This document shows, piece after piece, positions 49,190 through 58,142 of a stretch of 64,000 bases of DNA. The translations under genes were made by a program, and so were the position numbers. Numbering within the stretch: position 1 is the first letter of the stretch; each line of letters begins with the position of its first letter. This DNA is from Allomesorhizobium camelthorni (GTDB lineage Bacteria > Pseudomonadota > Alphaproteobacteria > Rhizobiales > Rhizobiaceae), in assembly GCF_011045125.1 (NCBI RefSeq), contig NZ_JAAKZF010000001.1, positions 62,001-126,000 of the forward strand, in the 5' to 3' direction. The notes beneath the pieces are model-generated. The model saw nothing but the letters and a program-made list of their open reading frames with translations, was not told where the DNA came from and searched no databases.

Positions 49190-49648
49190 TTACTGGCCGT
49201 CCTGTTCCTGTAGCGTCACAAGGCCGAGATTGCGGTATCCGGCCGCCGAGATGCGCGCCATCACCTTCATCACCGTGCCGTAGTCGGCGGTCCTGTCGCC
49301 GCGCACATAGATGCGTTCCTCATACCCCGCCTGGGCGATCGCCTCGAGTTTCGGCACCACTTCCTCGAGCGGGATCTCCGTCTCTTGAAGATAGATCTGG
49401 CCGCCCTGGTTGACCGAGACGGTGATCGGCTGCGTATCGGAGTTCAGCGCCTTGGCCTGCGTCTCCGGCAGGTCGATCGGCACGCCGACCGTCAACAGGG
49501 GTGCGGCCACCATGAAGATGATGAGCAGCACCAGCATCACGTCGACGAAAGGCGTGACGTTTATTTCCGATATCAGGCCGTGATGGCGGCCGCGCCGCCT
49601 GTGGCCGCGCGACCCGCGCCCGCCCGTTTGTCCCGCTGACATTCCCAT
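49190..49648 (-). CDS. tolR: Tol-Pal stator protein TolR
   Basis: A 152-residue ExbD/TolR protein. The single membrane helix contains the essential proton-path aspartate in INVTPFVDVMLVLLIIFMVA; the periplasmic domain follows. The N-terminus is unusually rich in Gly, Arg and His (residues 8-25). It lies 11 bases after tolQ. Confidence 0.95.
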   Translation of the reverse strand: MGMSAGQTGGRGSRGHRRRGRHHGLISEINVTPFVDVMLVLLIIFMVAAPLLTVGVPIDLPETQAKALNSDTQPITVSVNQGGQIYLQETEIPLEEVVPKLEAIAQAGYEERIYVRGDRTADYGTVMKVMARISAAGYRNLGLVTLQEQDGQ

Positions 49649-49659
49649 GCTTGTTGTCC

Positions 49660-50370
<711 letters not shown>

Positions 50371-50464
50371 AAAGACAATTCCTTAGATATCCGGGGCTTG
50401 GCTCGCGGCTTAGCCCAATGCGCATCATCCCGTTCGGTCCGTTCGCGCGAAGCTTTCGGAATGC

Positions 50465-50498
50465 CCCTGAAAATGCGCCTTCGCGGGCCTTTTCAGGG
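50465..50498. repeat. Inverted repeat in the ybgC-tolQ gap
   Basis: Perfect 9-base arms CCCTGAAAA (50465-50473) and TTTTCAGGG (50490-50498) with a 16-base GC-rich loop. No T-run follows on the minus strand, so it is not a standard terminator; it may act as a leader hairpin for tolQ. Confidence 0.6.
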
Positions 50499-50620
50499 CA
50501 AAGTTTGGTGAAACGAAGGCGCGCCGAATCCACCCGATTTCACCGGAGCAAGCCACAGTTTGCTCCGATCTCTTCATGGACCGTTAAGGTTAAGGATGGG
50601 TTAGTGGCCGGCGCTCTGAA

Positions 50621-51091
50621 TCACGCCCTGCCCGGTATGAAAGCCGCGAGCCATTCGCGCGGAAAGCGCCTCGGCCGGCCGTTTTCGCCGATGATAGCGG
50701 CCTCCACTTTCGCTTCGACCAGCACTTCCTCGCCGCGCTTCAATTGCTGCGCCATGAAGATGCGCGCGCCGGAAATCTCCTCGGTGCGTGTCTCCACCGT
50801 CAGTATGTCGTCGATGCGGGCGGAGCCGCGAAAGTCGATCTCCATGCGCCGCACTACCCAGACGATCCTCTCGCCGTGCTTGCCGCCGGCGAGTTCGGTA
50901 TGGTGCACGCCGGCCAGCCTCAGGAAATCGGAGCGGCCGCGCTCGAAGAATTCGAGATAGCGGGCATGATAGACGACGCCGGAAAAATCGGTGTCGGCAT
51001 AGTAGACCCGCGCCATCAGGCGGTGGCCGGCGGGCGTGAGTTCGCCGGAAAGGCCGGCCATCAGCCTTTCGCGTTCACCATGATCTCCCAT
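50621..51091 (-). CDS. ybgC: Tol-Pal associated acyl-CoA thioesterase YbgC
   Basis: A 156-residue hot-dog-fold thioesterase. The catalytic aspartate lies in the signature VYYADTDFSGVVYHARYLEFFERGR. YbgC acts on acyl-CoA or acyl-ACP and is genetically tied to tolQRA. ATG 51091 is chosen, since the upstream frame overlaps ruvB. It follows ruvB by 31 bases. Confidence 0.94.
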   Translation of the reverse strand: MGDHGERERLMAGLSGELTPAGHRLMARVYYADTDFSGVVYHARYLEFFERGRSDFLRLAGVHHTELAGGKHGERIVWVVRRMEIDFRGSARIDDILTVETRTEEISGARIFMAQQLKRGEEVLVEAKVEAAIIGENGRPRRFPREWLAAFIPGRA

Positions 51092-51122
51092 CGCACTTTC
51101 CTTTTCGCCCGCGCTGCTTCGT

Positions 51123-52163
51123 TCACTCCTCATCCTCAAACAGGCTGATCTGCTGGATGGCGAGGTCGCGCGGCGCTTCGAGCCCGAGATGCTTCCAGGC
51201 GTTCGCCGTCAGCACGCGGCCGCGCGGGGTGCGCTGGATAAAACCCTGCTGGATCAGATAGGGCTCGATGATGTCCTCTATGGCGTCGCGCGGCTCGGAA
51301 AGCCCCGCCGCGATCGTCTCGATGCCGACCGGCCCGCCGCCGAAATTTTGCGCGATCATCGTGAGATAGCGCCGGTCGAGCTGGTCGAGCCCGAGCGCGT
51401 CGACTTCCAGACGGGTCAGCGCCTCGTCGGCGACCTTGCGGGAAACGTGGTCGGCGCCGGCGACGCTTGCGAAATCGCGCACCCGGCGCAGGAGCCGCCC
51501 TGCAATGCGCGGCGTGCCGCGGGCGCGCCTTGCGATCTCCAGCGCTCCGTCGTCGCCGAGCGGCATGGCCAGAATGCGCGCGCCGCGCCGCACGATCATC
51601 TCCAGTTCCTCGACCGAGTAGAAATTCAGCCGCACCGGAATGCCGAAACGGTCGCGCAGCGGATTGGTGAGCAGGCCGAGCCGGGTGGTTGCCGCTACCA
51701 GCGTGAACTTCGCCAGGTCGATCTTGACCGAGCGCGCAGCAGGACCTTCACCGATGATCAGGTCGAGCTGATAGTCCTCCATCGCCGGATAGAGGATCTC
51801 CTCGACCGCTGGCGACAGCCGGTGGATCTCGTCGATGAAGAGAACGTCGCGGTCCTCGAGATTGGTGAGCAGGGCGGCGAGATCGCCGGCCTTGGCGATG
51901 ACCGGGCCGGAGGTCGAGCGGAAATTGACGCCGAGCTCGCGCGCCATGATCTGCGCCAGCGTGGTCTTGCCGAGGCCGGGCGGACCGACGAACAGCACAT
52001 GGTCGAGCGCCTCGCCCCGGCCCTTCGCGGCCTCCACGAATACCTTCAGATTGGCCCGCGCAGCCGCCTGCCCGACGAATTCGTCGAGGCTCTGCGGCCG
52101 CAGCGTCGTATCGGCGTCCTCGCCGCGCGGGTCGGGAGAGATCAGGCGCGGCGCGGTGTTCAT
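51123..52163 (-). CDS. ruvB: Holliday junction helicase RuvB
   Basis: A 346-residue AAA+ motor that drives branch migration with RuvA. Walker A is [11 protein letters not shown], Walker [10 protein letters not shown], sensor and arginine finger follow in [18 protein letters not shown], and a winged helix ends the protein ([13 protein letters not shown]). ATG 52163 matches the family start ([11 protein letters not shown]) and overlaps the vapC stop by 4 bases (ATGA). RuvB is therefore coupled to the toxin gene rather than to ruvA. Confidence 0.96.
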   Translation of the reverse strand: MNTAPRLISPDPRGEDADTTLRPQSLDEFVGQAAARANLKVFVEAAKGRGEALDHVLFVGPPGLGKTTLAQIMARELGVNFRSTSGPVIAKAGDLAALLTNLEDRDVLFIDEIHRLSPAVEEILYPAMEDYQLDLIIGEGPAARSVKIDLAKFTLVAATTRLGLLTNPLRDRFGIPVRLNFYSVEELEMIVRRGARILAMPLGDDGALEIARRARGTPRIAGRLLRRVRDFASVAGADHVSRKVADEALTRLEVDALGLDQLDRRYLTMIAQNFGGGPVGIETIAAGLSEPRDAIEDIIEPYLIQQGFIQRTPRGRVLTANAWKHLGLEAPRDLAIQQISLFEDEE

Positions 52164-52558
52164 GCGAGGAGTTCCATGCCTGAAACCGCAGCAACGGCGT
52201 CGCGGTCGAAAGTAAGTGTTTGCGCGCAACCGGCTTTGGCTGCGGCGTGAACTATCAAGTGGTCGGCCAATTCATCTTTCAGCGCCACGCCGCTGCCTAC
52301 GAGCATCGAAACGAAGTATTCGTCCTCGACGACGAGGCCGGCCGTCTCGACAATCAATAGTAGTACGGCATGGACTTGAGCACGGGGGTACCGATAGAGG
52401 CGTCTAAGAACCCAGGTCAGTTCGACAAGCACGATCAAACTGACGAAGGCAGGGTCATCTGCCGTGCGAGCTTTCAGGAAAGCCTCTGCTTTCGCATACT
52501 GCTCCGCATCGTCTTTGACGATGTATCGAAGGAGGATATTGGTATCGACACCAATCAT
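52160..52558 (-). CDS. vapC: PIN-domain ribonuclease toxin (VapC type)
   Basis: A 132-residue PIN protein with the full acidic site: D5 (GVDTN), E46 (VLVELTW), D99 (ADHLI) and D118 (TFDRD). VapC toxins cleave tRNA or other RNA when released from VapB. Its ATG overlaps the vapB stop and its stop overlaps the ruvB start, each by 4 bases, so it is embedded in the ruv transcript with no sign of decay. Confidence 0.9.
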   Translation of the reverse strand: MIGVDTNILLRYIVKDDAEQYAKAEAFLKARTADDPAFVSLIVLVELTWVLRRLYRYPRAQVHAVLLLIVETAGLVVEDEYFVSMLVGSGVALKDELADHLIVHAAAKAGCAQTLTFDRDAVAAVSGMELLA

Positions 52559-52839
52559 TCGCGGCCCTCACGCCATTGCCGGCGAATGCGCTCGTCGTCT
52601 TCGGCGAGATAGTCGCCGATTGCCTTGTCGAAGTCCTCAAGTGTCGCACCTGCTCCCTTAGGCGGCTTACCCAGAAACCCGGCAAGATCAGCGATATTGC
52701 GATTCTTCGGGATCAGCCGAACTAGACCGTTGTCGAGGACATAGTTGATCCGATCACCTGGCTTCAAATTCAGATATTCGCGCACTTCTTGCGGGATTGT
52801 CGTCTGGCCTTTTGAAGTGACTTTGGACTGATACCCCAT
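52555..52839 (-). CDS. vapB: AbrB/VapB-type antitoxin
   Basis: A 94-residue protein with an N-terminal SpoVT/AbrB swapped-hairpin DNA-binding domain (VTSKGQTTIPQEVREYLNL, about 5-45) and a C-terminal toxin-binding tail rich in charged residues (about 55-94). ATG 52839 lies 5 bases after GGAGG. It is expected to bind the VapC next door and its own promoter. It begins 62 bases after the ruvA stop. Confidence 0.9.
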   Translation of the reverse strand: MGYQSKVTSKGQTTIPQEVREYLNLKPGDRINYVLDNGLVRLIPKNRNIADLAGFLGKPPKGAGATLEDFDKAIGDYLAEDDERIRRQWREGRE

Positions 52840-52900
52840 CGAAACCTCCATCCTTACATCACTATATAGGTAAGGAAATTTCACTAACGCAAGCCACAAT

Positions 52901-53521
52901 TTACCGCGCCAGTTCCTTCAACCCCAGCCTTATCAGCCTGGCCGAATCCGCGCCGTCCCCCGCGCTTTTCATCGCAGCCGCCACGGCATTCGCCGCGATG
53001 TCGCGCGAATAGCCAAGGTTGGTGAGCGCCGAGACCGCGTCGGCGACGGGCGCGGGCGCAACGCCTTCGCCGAGTTCCTGCTTCAGCCCGATCGTGCCGG
53101 ACGCGGTCCCGGCAAAGGCCGGCGCCTTGTTCTTCAATTCGGTCACAATGCGCTCGGCGACCTTTTTTCCGACGCCCGGCGCGCGGGAAACCGTGGCGAT
53201 GTCCCTCAACGCAATCGCGTTCGCCAGGTCGGAAGGGGCCAGGGTGGAAAGGATCGCCAGCGCCACCTTGGCGCCGACGCCCTGCACATTGTTCATCAGC
53301 ATGCGGAACCACTCACGCTCCAGCGCCGTCCGGAAGCCGTAGAGCCGGATCATGTCCTCGCGCACATAGGTCTCGATGAACAGCGTCATCGCCTCGCCCG
53401 GCGCGGGCAGGGCGGCGAGCGTGCGCGATGAGCAGTAAGCGACGTAACCGACGCCGTGAACGTCGACGATGCAGTGATCCTCGTCGACCTCGTCGAGCGT
53501 GCCCTTGAGCTTGCCGATCAT
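52901..53521 (-). CDS. ruvA: Holliday junction binding protein RuvA
   Basis: A 206-residue tetrameric junction-binding protein. OB-fold start [21 protein letters not shown], two HhH motifs ([18 protein letters not shown] and [18 protein letters not shown]), then a linker and the C-terminal RuvB-binding domain ([18 protein letters not shown]). It lies between ruvC and ruvB but is separated from each by toxin-antitoxin type sequence. Confidence 0.96.
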   Translation of the reverse strand: MIGKLKGTLDEVDEDHCIVDVHGVGYVAYCSSRTLAALPAPGEAMTLFIETYVREDMIRLYGFRTALEREWFRMLMNNVQGVGAKVALAILSTLAPSDLANAIALRDIATVSRAPGVGKKVAERIVTELKNKAPAFAGTASGTIGLKQELGEGVAPAPVADAVSALTNLGYSRDIAANAVAAAMKSAGDGADSARLIRLGLKELAR

Positions 53522-53566
53522 GGATGGGTGTCCGGGGCTATGATTTCAACGGCGGCGCCATCGGGA

Positions 53567-53872
53567 TCAATCAGGGTCGATATCGTCACGTGGTCCCCGC
53601 AGCCAATCGACATATTCCTTGCCATCCATTCCCATCGTGTCGCAGGTGCCGGACATGCTCGCAACCCGTTCTTCGAATGTCTGGCTGGGCGATGGCGGCG
53701 GGTCTTCTCGCTTCCGGAGAACGATGCCGCCGGCCCCTTCCACGAATTCCACTTCCGATCCCGGCCCAATGCCAAGCCGATCTCGAACTTCCTTCGGTAT
53801 CGTAACCCGGCCTTTGGTCGTAACCCGCTTGGTAGCGCCCCGAAACCTACCTATCCCGCCTGCGCGGAACAA
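53567..53872 (-). pseudogene. Orphan AbrB/MazE-type antitoxin, probably a remnant
   Basis: The frame carries a clean AbrB swapped-hairpin core (VTTKGRVTIPKEVRDRLGIGPGSEVEFVEG) and a tail resembling VapB-type antitoxins (FEERVASMSGTCDTMGMDGKEYVDWLRG). No ATG exists between the ruvC stop and the domain; a TTG at 53872 is the only plausible start, without a good ribosome binding site. No PIN or MazF-type toxin follows before ruvA. I read it as the leftover of a second toxin-antitoxin unit, though a TTG-started protein cannot be excluded. Confidence 0.65.
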
Positions 53873-53882
53873 GTCAAGAACA

Positions 53883-54395
53883 TCACCCCGCAAGCGCCGC
53901 CAGCCTCGCCACCGCGCTTTGCCGATGATGCGCATGGCAAATGGCGATCGCCAGCGCGTCGGCGGCATCCTCGCTGTCGAAGACAGCCTTCGGCATCAGC
54001 ACCTTGACCATCATGGCGATCTGCTTCTTGTCGCCATGGCCGACGCCGATCACTGCCTTCTTGACGGCGTTCGGCGCATATTCAGCGACTAGGAGCCCGG
54101 CAAGTGCGGGGACCAGCATGGCGACGCCGCGCGCCTGGCCGAGCTTCAGCGTGGCGGCCGCATCCCGGTTGACGAAGGTTGCCTCGACCGCCGCCTCGTG
54201 CGGCAGCTGGGCGCGCAATATCTCGGAGAGGCCGTCATGCAGCTGGCAAAGCCGCGCGGCAAGCGACGCCTTGTCGTCGGATCGCACGGTACCGGAAGCG
54301 ACGAAACGCAGCGAATTGCCGAGCGTATCGACGATGCCCCAGCCGGTGCGCCGAAGCCCTGGGTCGATGCCGATGATGCGAATCGCGCTGTTCAT
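53883..54395 (-). CDS. ruvC: Holliday junction resolvase RuvC
   Basis: A 170-residue RNase-H-fold endonuclease. Catalytic acids lie in [14 protein letters not shown] (first Asp), VEATFVN (Glu) and [17 protein letters not shown] (Asp pair). ATG 54395 gives the family length; the longer frame upstream is not conserved. First gene of the minus-strand block, with the RuvA and RuvB genes downstream. Confidence 0.95.
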   Translation of the reverse strand: MNSAIRIIGIDPGLRRTGWGIVDTLGNSLRFVASGTVRSDDKASLAARLCQLHDGLSEILRAQLPHEAAVEATFVNRDAAATLKLGQARGVAMLVPALAGLLVAEYAPNAVKKAVIGVGHGDKKQIAMMVKVLMPKAVFDSEDAADALAIAICHAHHRQSAVARLAALAG

Positions 54396-54662
54396 GCGGA
54401 CGAATCTACCCGCGCCGAAGGCGCTTGTCAGGAAAAGCCTGTCGATCGCTCGGAACAGGGAACCGATTAAGCGCCGCCACGTTTGCGATGGCTGCCCCTT
54501 TGCCTCTGGCGGGTTGCAGTTGAACCGGCGGAATGCCCCCTGTCCCTGTCGACATCTCCGCCGGTTCATCCGCCATTCGTCTAAAACAGTATTTACGCAA
54601 CTGAATAGCCCCCTATATCCGCGGTTTCGACTTGGTATGGGCGCGAGGCCAAGGGGAGAATC

Positions 54663-54929
54663 GTGACTCGCGATAAGCGCGAAGACTACATTTACAGCCG
54701 GGCCTACGAGCTTGCGGCGAGCGGGCTGCATCTCGAGCCGATCACCATCATTGCCGCGCTCATCAAGGAGGGCTACCCCGAAGCGGCCGAAATTCTGGAC
54801 AGCCCGCTCATACGCAACGATCTGCGGCAGGTCTGTGCCCGCAACTGGCCGGGCGTGAATCCCGAAAGGCCGGCAGGCGCCATCGGGGCCCCTGCGCCGC
54901 GAAAGCCGCCGTCCAACGGCTTCACCTGA
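54663..54929 (+). CDS. Small hypothetical protein
   Basis: 88 residues, with a helical N-terminal half ([20 protein letters not shown]) and a proline-rich tail. GTG 54663 follows GGGGAGAA by 2-3 bases. One cysteine (VCARNW). It is divergent to ruvC, and short proteins of this kind occur here in related rhizobia as far as I recall. Function unknown. Confidence 0.62.
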   Translation: MTRDKREDYIYSRAYELAASGLHLEPITIIAALIKEGYPEAAEILDSPLIRNDLRQVCARNWPGVNPERPAGAIGAPAPRKPPSNGFT

Positions 54930-54982
54930 GGAGTGAGGCAGCCGGTGACGGAAGCCCGCTGTTTTTTACGGTGGCGAACCGG

Positions 54983-55519
54983 TCAGCCGCGGGCGAACGC
55001 CGTGTTCAAAAGCGTGATCTGGTCCGAGACCGGATTGGTGCGTCTTGCGGCCGGCGTCGCCGCGGCGTTGCCGGCGCGGCCATAGATCTCCTCGTCCATC
55101 CGGCGCACCAGCGCCTGAAGCCTCAGCGAACGGTTCACCAGATCGACGAAAGCTTCCGGCAGTTCGTTCCAGCCGGCCGCGTCGTCGTGAGCCGAAGCCG
55201 TGTCGAGCCGCACCTTGGATTTCTCCGAAGCCACCTGGTCGCGCGTCATCTCGCCGGAATTGGCGGCCCGCTGCAGGAGCAACCATGATGCAACCTGCAT
55301 CAGGCGGGTAGTGAGTCGCATGGATTCTGCGGCGTAGAGCGTGGCCGCCAGCCGCGACAGCTTCTTGGCTTCGGTGCGGCCGGGGCCGTCGAGATACTCG
55401 GCAGCCTGTTCGACCAGCCCCATCCCCTCATTGTAGAGGGGCTTGAAGGACTGGGAAAAGATCCGGCGTTCCGCCAGCCTGACCGTCTTTCCGCCGCCCT
55501 TCAAAGCCTCGATCATCAT
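54983..55519 (-). CDS. rcdA: RcdA-like protein (DUF1465), regulator of CtrA degradation
   Basis: A 178-residue helical protein of the DUF1465 family that includes Caulobacter RcdA, an adaptor helping ClpXP destroy the cell-cycle regulator CtrA. Family segments are AERRIFSQSFKPLYNEGMGLVEQAAEYLDGPGR and the TTRLMQVASWLLLQRAAN helix. The start is ATG 55519 (55516 is also ATG) after an AGGGG site. An exact CtrA box lies 123 bases upstream, implying feedback of CtrA on its own degradation pathway. Confidence 0.85.
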   Translation of the reverse strand: MMIEALKGGGKTVRLAERRIFSQSFKPLYNEGMGLVEQAAEYLDGPGRTEAKKLSRLAATLYAAESMRLTTRLMQVASWLLLQRAANSGEMTRDQVASEKSKVRLDTASAHDDAAGWNELPEAFVDLVNRSLRLQALVRRMDEEIYGRAGNAAATPAARRTNPVSDQITLLNTAFARG

Positions 55520-55641
55520 GTCGCCCCTGCACTCCTGAAACCGCCGCATGCCACATGTTGGCTGCCCGCCGGCGCGTTCCGAACCTATACGATACCGTTT
55601 CGGGAAAATGCGCCCGTGCATGATTGAAGGCAAGCACATGT

Positions 55642-55657
55642 TTAACAGAAGGTTAAC
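55642..55657. promoter_or_regulatory. CtrA box upstream of rcdA
   Basis: TTAA, seven bases (CAGAAGG), TTAAC: an exact match to the alphaproteobacterial CtrA consensus TTAA-N7-TTAAC. It lies upstream of rcdA and downstream of the small-RNA terminator at 55703. Confidence 0.8.
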
Positions 55658-55702
55658 GCGCCCAGGCGAGGCCGGGTTGTCCACAGAAGGACCGCTGCGG
55701 CC

Positions 55703-55731
55703 AAAAAAAAGAGCCGCTGAAAAGCGGCTCT
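55703..55731 (-). terminator. Strong terminator of the candidate small RNA
   Basis: Perfect 9-base stem AGAGCCGCT/AGCGGCTCT with a 4-base loop, followed on the minus strand by eight T. It could also serve the membrane-protein gene at 55861-56280, 130 bases upstream. Confidence 0.92.
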
Positions 55732-55829
55732 CAGGAGTTTAACAGGGAGGCGTCAAACGAAGTGGCTCCAAACCACTCGGTAAGAATCCAGATCACTGGA
55801 TGCGCTTAGTAAACGCCCGTAAAGCTTAA
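55703..55829 (-). ncRNA. Candidate small RNA with CtrA-type promoter
   Basis: No protein frame fits, but the minus strand shows all parts of a small-RNA gene. There is a TTGACG at 55864-55859, 17 bases, then GTTAAC; a hairpin ATCCAG/CTGGAT with a 4-base loop; a hairpin AGTGG/CCACT; an outer pairing GGCGT/ACGCC; an unpaired stretch with CCTCCC and CTCCT (anti-Shine-Dalgarno-like); and a terminator. The length is about 125 bases. It may belong to one of the rhizobial alpha-r or suhB-type RNA families; that needs a search. The 5' end is estimated. Confidence 0.65.
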
Positions 55830-55841
55830 CGATGGGTTAAC
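55826..55841. promoter_or_regulatory. CtrA box at the small-RNA promoter
   Basis: TTAA, seven bases (CGATGGG), TTAAC: an exact CtrA consensus. It overlaps the presumed -10 of the minus-strand small-RNA promoter, so CtrA would repress from that position, or activate if transcription starts further downstream. Confidence 0.78.
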
Positions 55842-55860
55842 GGCCGTGAAAAAATTGTCG

Positions 55861-56280
55861 TCAACCGGCCGTCGCGTCCCGTGTTGGCACAGCCGCCCGA
55901 TCGTCGGCCTTCCACAGCACCGGCAGCGCTATCCAGGCGAAAAGCAGTAGCGAGGCGAAGAAGCCGATCGAGCTGACGGCCACAACGGGCTCGATTCCCG
56001 GATTGCCGCCAAGCAGGAAGAACAGCCCGATAACGAGTCCGACGCCGCTCACCGCGGTCAGCCAGAAATGCGCAGGCGCCAGTCGCGAAGCGCGGGCCGC
56101 CGGAACCAGCTGATAGAAGAACGCGAACACCGCCGACATCAGCCAGCCCGCCACCATGATGTGGGCGTGGGTAGGCATCTGGGCATGGTCATGGCTGATC
56201 GACATGGCAAGGCCGAGTATCATTCCGGCGATGGCGTAGCCTATCGCCAGCGTGAAGAAGTTGCGTGCTATCCCGTGCAT
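55861..56280 (-). CDS. Small four-helix membrane protein, oxidase-subunit-I-like
   Basis: A 139-residue protein with four hydrophobic segments (about 8-27, 40-62, 72-90 and 98-122). The motif MPTHAHIMVAGWLMSAVFAFFYQLVPA resembles a helix pair of haem-copper oxidase subunit I (CcoN-like), including two histidines, but the protein is far too short to be an oxidase. Function unknown. It may bind haem or be an assembly factor. Confidence 0.7.
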   Translation of the reverse strand: MHGIARNFFTLAIGYAIAGMILGLAMSISHDHAQMPTHAHIMVAGWLMSAVFAFFYQLVPAARASRLAPAHFWLTAVSGVGLVIGLFFLLGGNPGIEPVVAVSSIGFFASLLLFAWIALPVLWKADDRAAVPTRDATAG

Positions 56281-56413
56281 TGTGCACCCCTTGCTGAGCC
56301 GCCCCCGCGGCCGTGCATCCTTATTCTACCGCGTCGCCGGCCTTTTGCAGCAGCATTGTTTCGGCGCCATGTCGCCTGAGCGCGAGCCGCGTCTATGCAC
56401 GGTTACATAGCCG

Positions 56414-58054
56414 CTACAGAGCCTTGGCCAGTTCCCGCAGCCGGAATTTCTGGATCTTGCCGGTCGAGGTTTTGGGAATCTCGGCGAAGATCACCGTCCG
56501 CGGACATTTGAAGCGCGCCAGGAGCGTGCGGCAATGCTCTATGATCTCGCTCTCCGTTGCAGCCTTTCCGGGCTTCAGCTCGACATAGGCGACCGGCGTC
56601 TCGCCCCACTTTTCGTCGGGCCGCGCAACCACGCCGCAGGAGGCGACGGCCGGATGCTTGTAGAGAGCGTCCTCGACTTCGATGGAAGAAATGTTCTCGC
56701 CGCCCGAGATGATGATGTCCTTCGACCGGTCCTTGAGCTGGATGTAACCGTCGGGGTGCATCACGCCGAGGTCGCCGGAATGGAACCAGCCTCCTGCGAA
56801 GGCTTCATCGGTCGCCGGCCGGTTCTTCAGATAACCCTTCATGACGATATTGCCGCGGAACATGACCTCGCCGATGGTCTCGCTGTCGGCGGGCGTCGGC
56901 TCCATCGTTTCGGGGTCGAGCACCGTCAGCGCCTCCAGCGCGGCGTAGCGCACGCCCTGGCGAGCTTTCTTCGCCGTGCGCAGGCCCTTGTCGAGTGCGT
57001 CCCAATCGGCATGCCACTCATTGACGACGGCCGGCCCATAGGTCTCGGTCAGCCCATAGAGATGCGTCACCGCAAAGCCGGCATCGGCCATGCCGGAAAG
57101 CACAGCCTCCGGCGGCGGGGCGGCCGCGGTGTTGAAGGTCACGGTCTGCGGAAATTCCCGCTTCTCGGCATCGGGCGCGTTGATCAGCGTCGACATCACG
57201 ATGGGCGCGCCGCAGAGATGGGTGACGCCATGGTCGGCGATGGCATCATACATGGCCTTCGCCCGCACCCAGCGCAGGCAGACATGCGTGCCCGCCTGCA
57301 CCGCCAGCGTCCACGGAAAGCACCAGCCATTGCAGTGGAACATCGGCAGCGTCCACAGATAGACCGGGTGCTTGCCCATGCCGGCATGGATGGTGTTGGC
57401 GTAAGCCATCAGCGCGGCGCCGCGATGGTGATAGACCACGCCCTTGGGATTGCCGGTGGTGCCGGACGTGTAGTTCAGCGAAATCGCGTCCCACTCGTCG
57501 TCGGGCATCGACCAGGAAAATTCCGGGTCCCCGCTCCGGATAAAATCCTCGTAATCGAGCGAGCCGATGCGCTCGCCCTTGGGATAGGGGGCGTCGGCGG
57601 CGTATTCCGGATCGTCATAGTCGATGACCAGGGGCCGGACCTTGGCGAGCGCCAGCGCCTCCTTCATGACTGCGGAGAACTCGCGGTCGACGATCAGAAC
57701 CTTGGTCTCGGCGTGATCGAGCTGGAATGCGACGACGGCCGCGTCGAGCCTTGTATTCAGCGAATGCAGCACCGCCTTGACCATAGGCACGCCGAAATGC
57801 GCTTCCAGCATGGCCGGCGTGTTGGACAACATCACCGTCACCGTATCGCCCTTGCCGATGCCTTTTTGCGCCAGCGCCGAGGCGAGCTGCAGCGACCGGC
57901 GCCAGAAATCGCGGTAGGAGAGCCGCACGCTACCATGGATGATGGCGGTCTGGTCGGGATAGGTCTTGGCCGCACGCTCGAGATAAGTGAGCGGCGTCAG
58001 CGGCTGGAAATTGGCTTTATTCCGGTCCAGTCCGCCGTCGTAGATGCTCGCCAC
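56414..58054 (-). CDS. Acyl-CoA synthetase (AMP-forming)
   Basis: A 546-residue ANL-family ligase. The AMP-binding P-loop is YTSGTTGNPKGVVYHHRG, the A5 motif is YGLTETYGP, the A7/A8 hinge is HSGDLGVMHPDGYIQLKDRSKDIIISGG, and the adenylating lysine is in TSTGKIQKF near the end. The overall type is the medium/short-chain or aryl acyl-CoA ligase group that includes plant AAE and bacterial DmdB-like enzymes. The acid substrate cannot be told. GTG start at 58054 follows GGGGAG. Confidence 0.9.
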   Translation of the reverse strand: MASIYDGGLDRNKANFQPLTPLTYLERAAKTYPDQTAIIHGSVRLSYRDFWRRSLQLASALAQKGIGKGDTVTVMLSNTPAMLEAHFGVPMVKAVLHSLNTRLDAAVVAFQLDHAETKVLIVDREFSAVMKEALALAKVRPLVIDYDDPEYAADAPYPKGERIGSLDYEDFIRSGDPEFSWSMPDDEWDAISLNYTSGTTGNPKGVVYHHRGAALMAYANTIHAGMGKHPVYLWTLPMFHCNGWCFPWTLAVQAGTHVCLRWVRAKAMYDAIADHGVTHLCGAPIVMSTLINAPDAEKREFPQTVTFNTAAAPPPEAVLSGMADAGFAVTHLYGLTETYGPAVVNEWHADWDALDKGLRTAKKARQGVRYAALEALTVLDPETMEPTPADSETIGEVMFRGNIVMKGYLKNRPATDEAFAGGWFHSGDLGVMHPDGYIQLKDRSKDIIISGGENISSIEVEDALYKHPAVASCGVVARPDEKWGETPVAYVELKPGKAATESEIIEHCRTLLARFKCPRTVIFAEIPKTSTGKIQKFRLRELAKAL

Positions 58055-58142
58055 TGAAGTCTCCCCACCGGATGATTTTGGCGAAGCTTAGCGGCAACGA
58101 TCGGCGTCGTCATCTGGTGATGGTGCATGCAGCGGCCGGCGG

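Noticed and set aside
53518-53775. 85-codon minus-strand frame ending on the ruvA ATG, considered as a toxin partner
   Set aside because: No PIN, MazF or RelE features; it is a shifted frame of the AbrB remnant.
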